Shown here one piece after another: positions 6,203 to 6,990 of a DNA stretch of 6,990 nucleotides. The stretch lies in the NCBI GenBank assembly GCA_016182435.1, contig JACPGN010000256.1, positions 1 through 6,990 on the forward strand. Reading direction: 5' to 3'. Origin of the DNA: Lentisphaerota bacterium (GTDB taxonomy: Bacteria; Verrucomicrobiota; Kiritimatiellia; JAAZAB01). The notes under the pieces were generated by a model. The model was not told the DNA's origin and did not search any database. It saw nothing but the letters and a program-made list of their open reading frames with translations. Position 1 is the stretch's first letter, and each line of letters starts with the position of its first letter. Position numbers and translations under genes: made by a program.

Positions 6203-6217
6203 TTTTCATATTTCCTC
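6203..6217 (-). promoter_or_regulatory. Ribosome site and ATG at the head of the deoxyribosyltransferase-like unit, out of frame
   Basis: On the minus strand GAGG (6217-6214) is four bases before ATG 6209-6207, which is followed by a run of four A (6206-6203). The ATG frame stops at 6099 after 36 codons. Dropping one A would join it to the long frame and add 19 residues, giving about 213. The site lies ten bases past the GTT core of attC-like site C, a typical place for a cassette gene to start. Confidence 0.45.
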
Positions 6218-6218
6218 A

Positions 6219-6281
6219 CGCTAACGGTGGCGTTCAGCCTGAGCCGTGCTAGCGGCGATAGGCTGCGACGCCTGGTTCGGA
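6219..6281 (-). other. attC-like recombination site C (between GspG-like gene and deoxyribosyltransferase-like gene)
   Basis: Read on the minus strand: TCCGAAC core (6281-6275), 2-base spacer, GGCGT (6272-6268), 3-base bulge, AGCCT (6264-6260), an inner GCCG/CGGC stem around a GCTAGC loop, AGGCT (6240-6236), 2-base bulge, ACGCC (6233-6229), 3-base spacer, GTTAGCG core (6225-6219). Bulge and spacer sizes (2/3 on one side, 2/3 on the other) are the same as in site B although the bases differ completely. Outer core pairing beyond AAC/GTT is weak. It starts three bases after the stop of the GspG-like gene. Confidence 0.5.
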
Positions 6282-6283
6282 CC

Positions 6284-6634
6284 TCATTTCGTCTTCACGA
6301 TGTCGTCGCCGGTCTGAAAAGCGCAGTCACGACCCGCAGACCGCAACTCGTACCCGTTGCTACGGGTTGTGTAACTCAACCGCTGTCCCCACGAATCGAT
6401 CAGACCATCCGGCCTGATGTATCCGCTCAGTGCGCCACCGCCGAGCCCGTTTGTTGCAGGCAGCAGCTCATCGAGAGTGCTCGGGAACCGATCATGGTCG
6501 AGTTTGAACATCTCCAATGCTGTGGCGACTGCGTTCAACTTGCCGAGTATTGATGGTTGCCCCTCTGGCCGTCGGTGACAGGAGCCTGACGTGAGGACCG
6601 CCAGCATGAGCAGGATTCTTCCTATTCTCATCAT
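6284..6634 (-). CDS. Small exported protein with a GspG (major pseudopilin)-like C-terminal domain
   Basis: 116 residues. The N-terminus has a short positive start (MMRIGR), a hydrophobic stretch to about residue 15, and a cysteine at 19 in SGSC: a signal peptide, possibly a lipoprotein signal, though the lipobox is imperfect (Ser at -3). The rest resembles the globular part of type II secretion major pseudopilins: ALEMFKLDHDRFP (39-51), TLDELLP, GYIRPDGLIDSWGQRLSY (71-88), GYELRSAGRDCAFQTGDDI (94-112), equivalent to the DPWG...Y and GADG...DI calcium-site region. The usual prepilin cleavage motif and long hydrophobic helix of GspG are missing, so it should not assemble like a normal pseudopilin. 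It may be a secreted or lipid-anchored adaptation of the fold. Ribosome site before ATG 6634 is poor. Initiation lies 10 bases past a GTTGGGA core at 6651-6645. Confidence 0.65.
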   Translation of the reverse strand: MMRIGRILLMLAVLTSGSCHRRPEGQPSILGKLNAVATALEMFKLDHDRFPSTLDELLPATNGLGGGALSGYIRPDGLIDSWGQRLSYTTRSNGYELRSAGRDCAFQTGDDIVKTK

Positions 6635-6644
6635 TTGTGTCTTG

Positions 6645-6651
6645 TCCCAAC
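6645..6651 (-). other. Possible cassette boundary core (GTTGGGA)
   Basis: On the minus strand GTTGGGA fits the R' core GTTRRRY at six of seven positions and sits 10 bases before the ATG of the GspG-like gene, the place where a cassette junction is expected. No partner AAC arm making a full attC fold was found within about 100 bases on the far side, so it may be a degenerate attC, an attI-type half site or chance. Confidence 0.3.
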
Positions 6652-6686
6652 GTCAAACGTCCAATGAAGAATGATGAGAGAGCGAT

Positions 6687-6789
6687 AATGACCCATAATG
6701 AGCGATAAATGGGGGATATGGGGGATAAATGACCAATAATGACCAATAATGACCCATAAATGACCCATAATGAGCGATATCTGAGCGAT
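6687..6789. repeat. Degenerate 9-11 bp tandem repeat array
   Basis: Ten consecutive units fit (A)AATG followed by ACCCAT, ACCAAT, AGCGAT or GGGGAT, with a last divergent unit ATCTGAGCGAT. Unit starts are at 6687, 6697, 6707, 6718, 6727, 6738, 6748, 6758, 6769 and 6779, so lengths are 9-11 bases, close to one helical turn. It is followed by AT-rich sequence (AAAATTTT at 6789). No gene is supported between 6652 and 6990; apart from this array the stretch holds a small inverted repeat TGCCA-AA-TGGCA (6864-6875) and the branched structure at 6906-6984. Confidence 0.8.
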
Positions 6790-6905
6790 AAAATTTTCCG
6801 CTAAATTAGTACCTCATCCGCGTGGAACCGCTATAAAAACAAGAATGTTTCCGCCTATATTTGTGCCAAATGGCATTTACAGGTAATTGTATTCATGATT
6901 GATCT

Positions 6906-6984
6906 AAGGTGTCATAGTGGAGAACACCCTGGGGAACGGAAGGAGGGCGTAGCCCGACTGGAGTTCCCCAGGAGCCGATACCTT
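6906..6984 (+). other. Branched stem structure, possible structured RNA or palindromic repeat
   Basis: Outer stem: AAGGTGTC (6906-6913) with GATACCTT (6977-6984), eight pairs including one G-T. Inside, CTGGGGAAC (6929-6937) pairs perfectly with GTTCCCCAG (6963-6971), capped by GGGC-GTA-GCCC (6945-6955). A small GTG/CAC stem may lie at 6917-6927. Total is 79 bases. It does not fold as a tRNA (no anticodon or T arms). An open frame from ATG 6895 also runs through to the window end but shows no recognisable protein features. The strand is uncertain. Confidence 0.4.
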
Positions 6985-6990
6985 CAACAC

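Noticed and set aside
6492..6746. 84-codon minus-strand frame through the tandem repeats
   Set aside because: Much of it is translation of the repeat array and it overlaps the GspG-like gene in another frame.
6652..6760. A full fourth attC or an attI site next to GTTGGGA
   Set aside because: No matching AAC arm or folded palindrome was found, and no integrase gene is present nearby.
6687..6789. CRISPR array
   Set aside because: Units are 9-11 bases and contiguous; there are no spacers and no cas genes.
6906..6984. tRNA gene
   Set aside because: The length and closing stem are tRNA-like, but there are no D, anticodon and T arms and no conserved GTTC-A loop.
6895..6990. Open frame from ATG 6895 running off the right edge, with AGGT nine bases upstream
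   Set aside because: Only 32 codons are visible, the composition is unremarkable, and the same bases form a strong branched stem; not enough to call a gene.

Overview
The window appears to come from a GC-rich bacterial chromosome (no plasmid or phage genes seen). Gene content and dispersed palindromes suggest a member of the Verrucomicrobiota / Kiritimatiellota / Lentisphaerota / Planctomycetota group, but this rests on recollection of similar repeats and of similar orphan TIM-barrel proteins, not on a search.

Left part (1-3130, + strand): the 3' end of mraY, a branched palindromic repeat, then murD. These are consecutive steps of peptidoglycan precursor synthesis and belong to a division/cell-wall cluster. 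murD is split by a one-base frameshift near a run of five G. The usual next genes (ftsW, murG) are not found; instead a DegT/DnrJ/EryC1/StrS-type PLP aminotransferase with its own strong ribosome binding site follows. It ends at two hairpins and a short T run that look like a terminator.

Middle (3140-4800): a convergent minus-strand gene for a large soluble protein, probably a TIM-barrel carbohydrate-active enzyme of unknown family. Its upstream region holds a compound inverted repeat that can fold in two mutually exclusive ways.

Right part (4820-6651, all genes on the minus strand): three small, unrelated gene units lie head to tail. Each ends in, or 2-3 bases before, an imperfect palindrome of about 65 bp with AAC...GTT outer cores and bulged inner arms. 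This is the layout of integron gene cassettes with attC sites. In minus-strand reading order they are a GspG-like small exported protein, a nucleoside 2-deoxyribosyltransferase-like protein, and a complete mazEF toxin-antitoxin module with its own near-consensus promoter. No integrase is visible, so the array would be a CALIN (attC cluster lacking integrase) or the end of a longer chromosomal integron. This is the most interesting feature of the window.

Right edge (6652-6990): no gene is supported. It holds a degenerate 9-11 bp tandem repeat array, an AT-rich stretch, and a compact branched stem structure at 6906-6984 that may be a structured RNA or a repeat.
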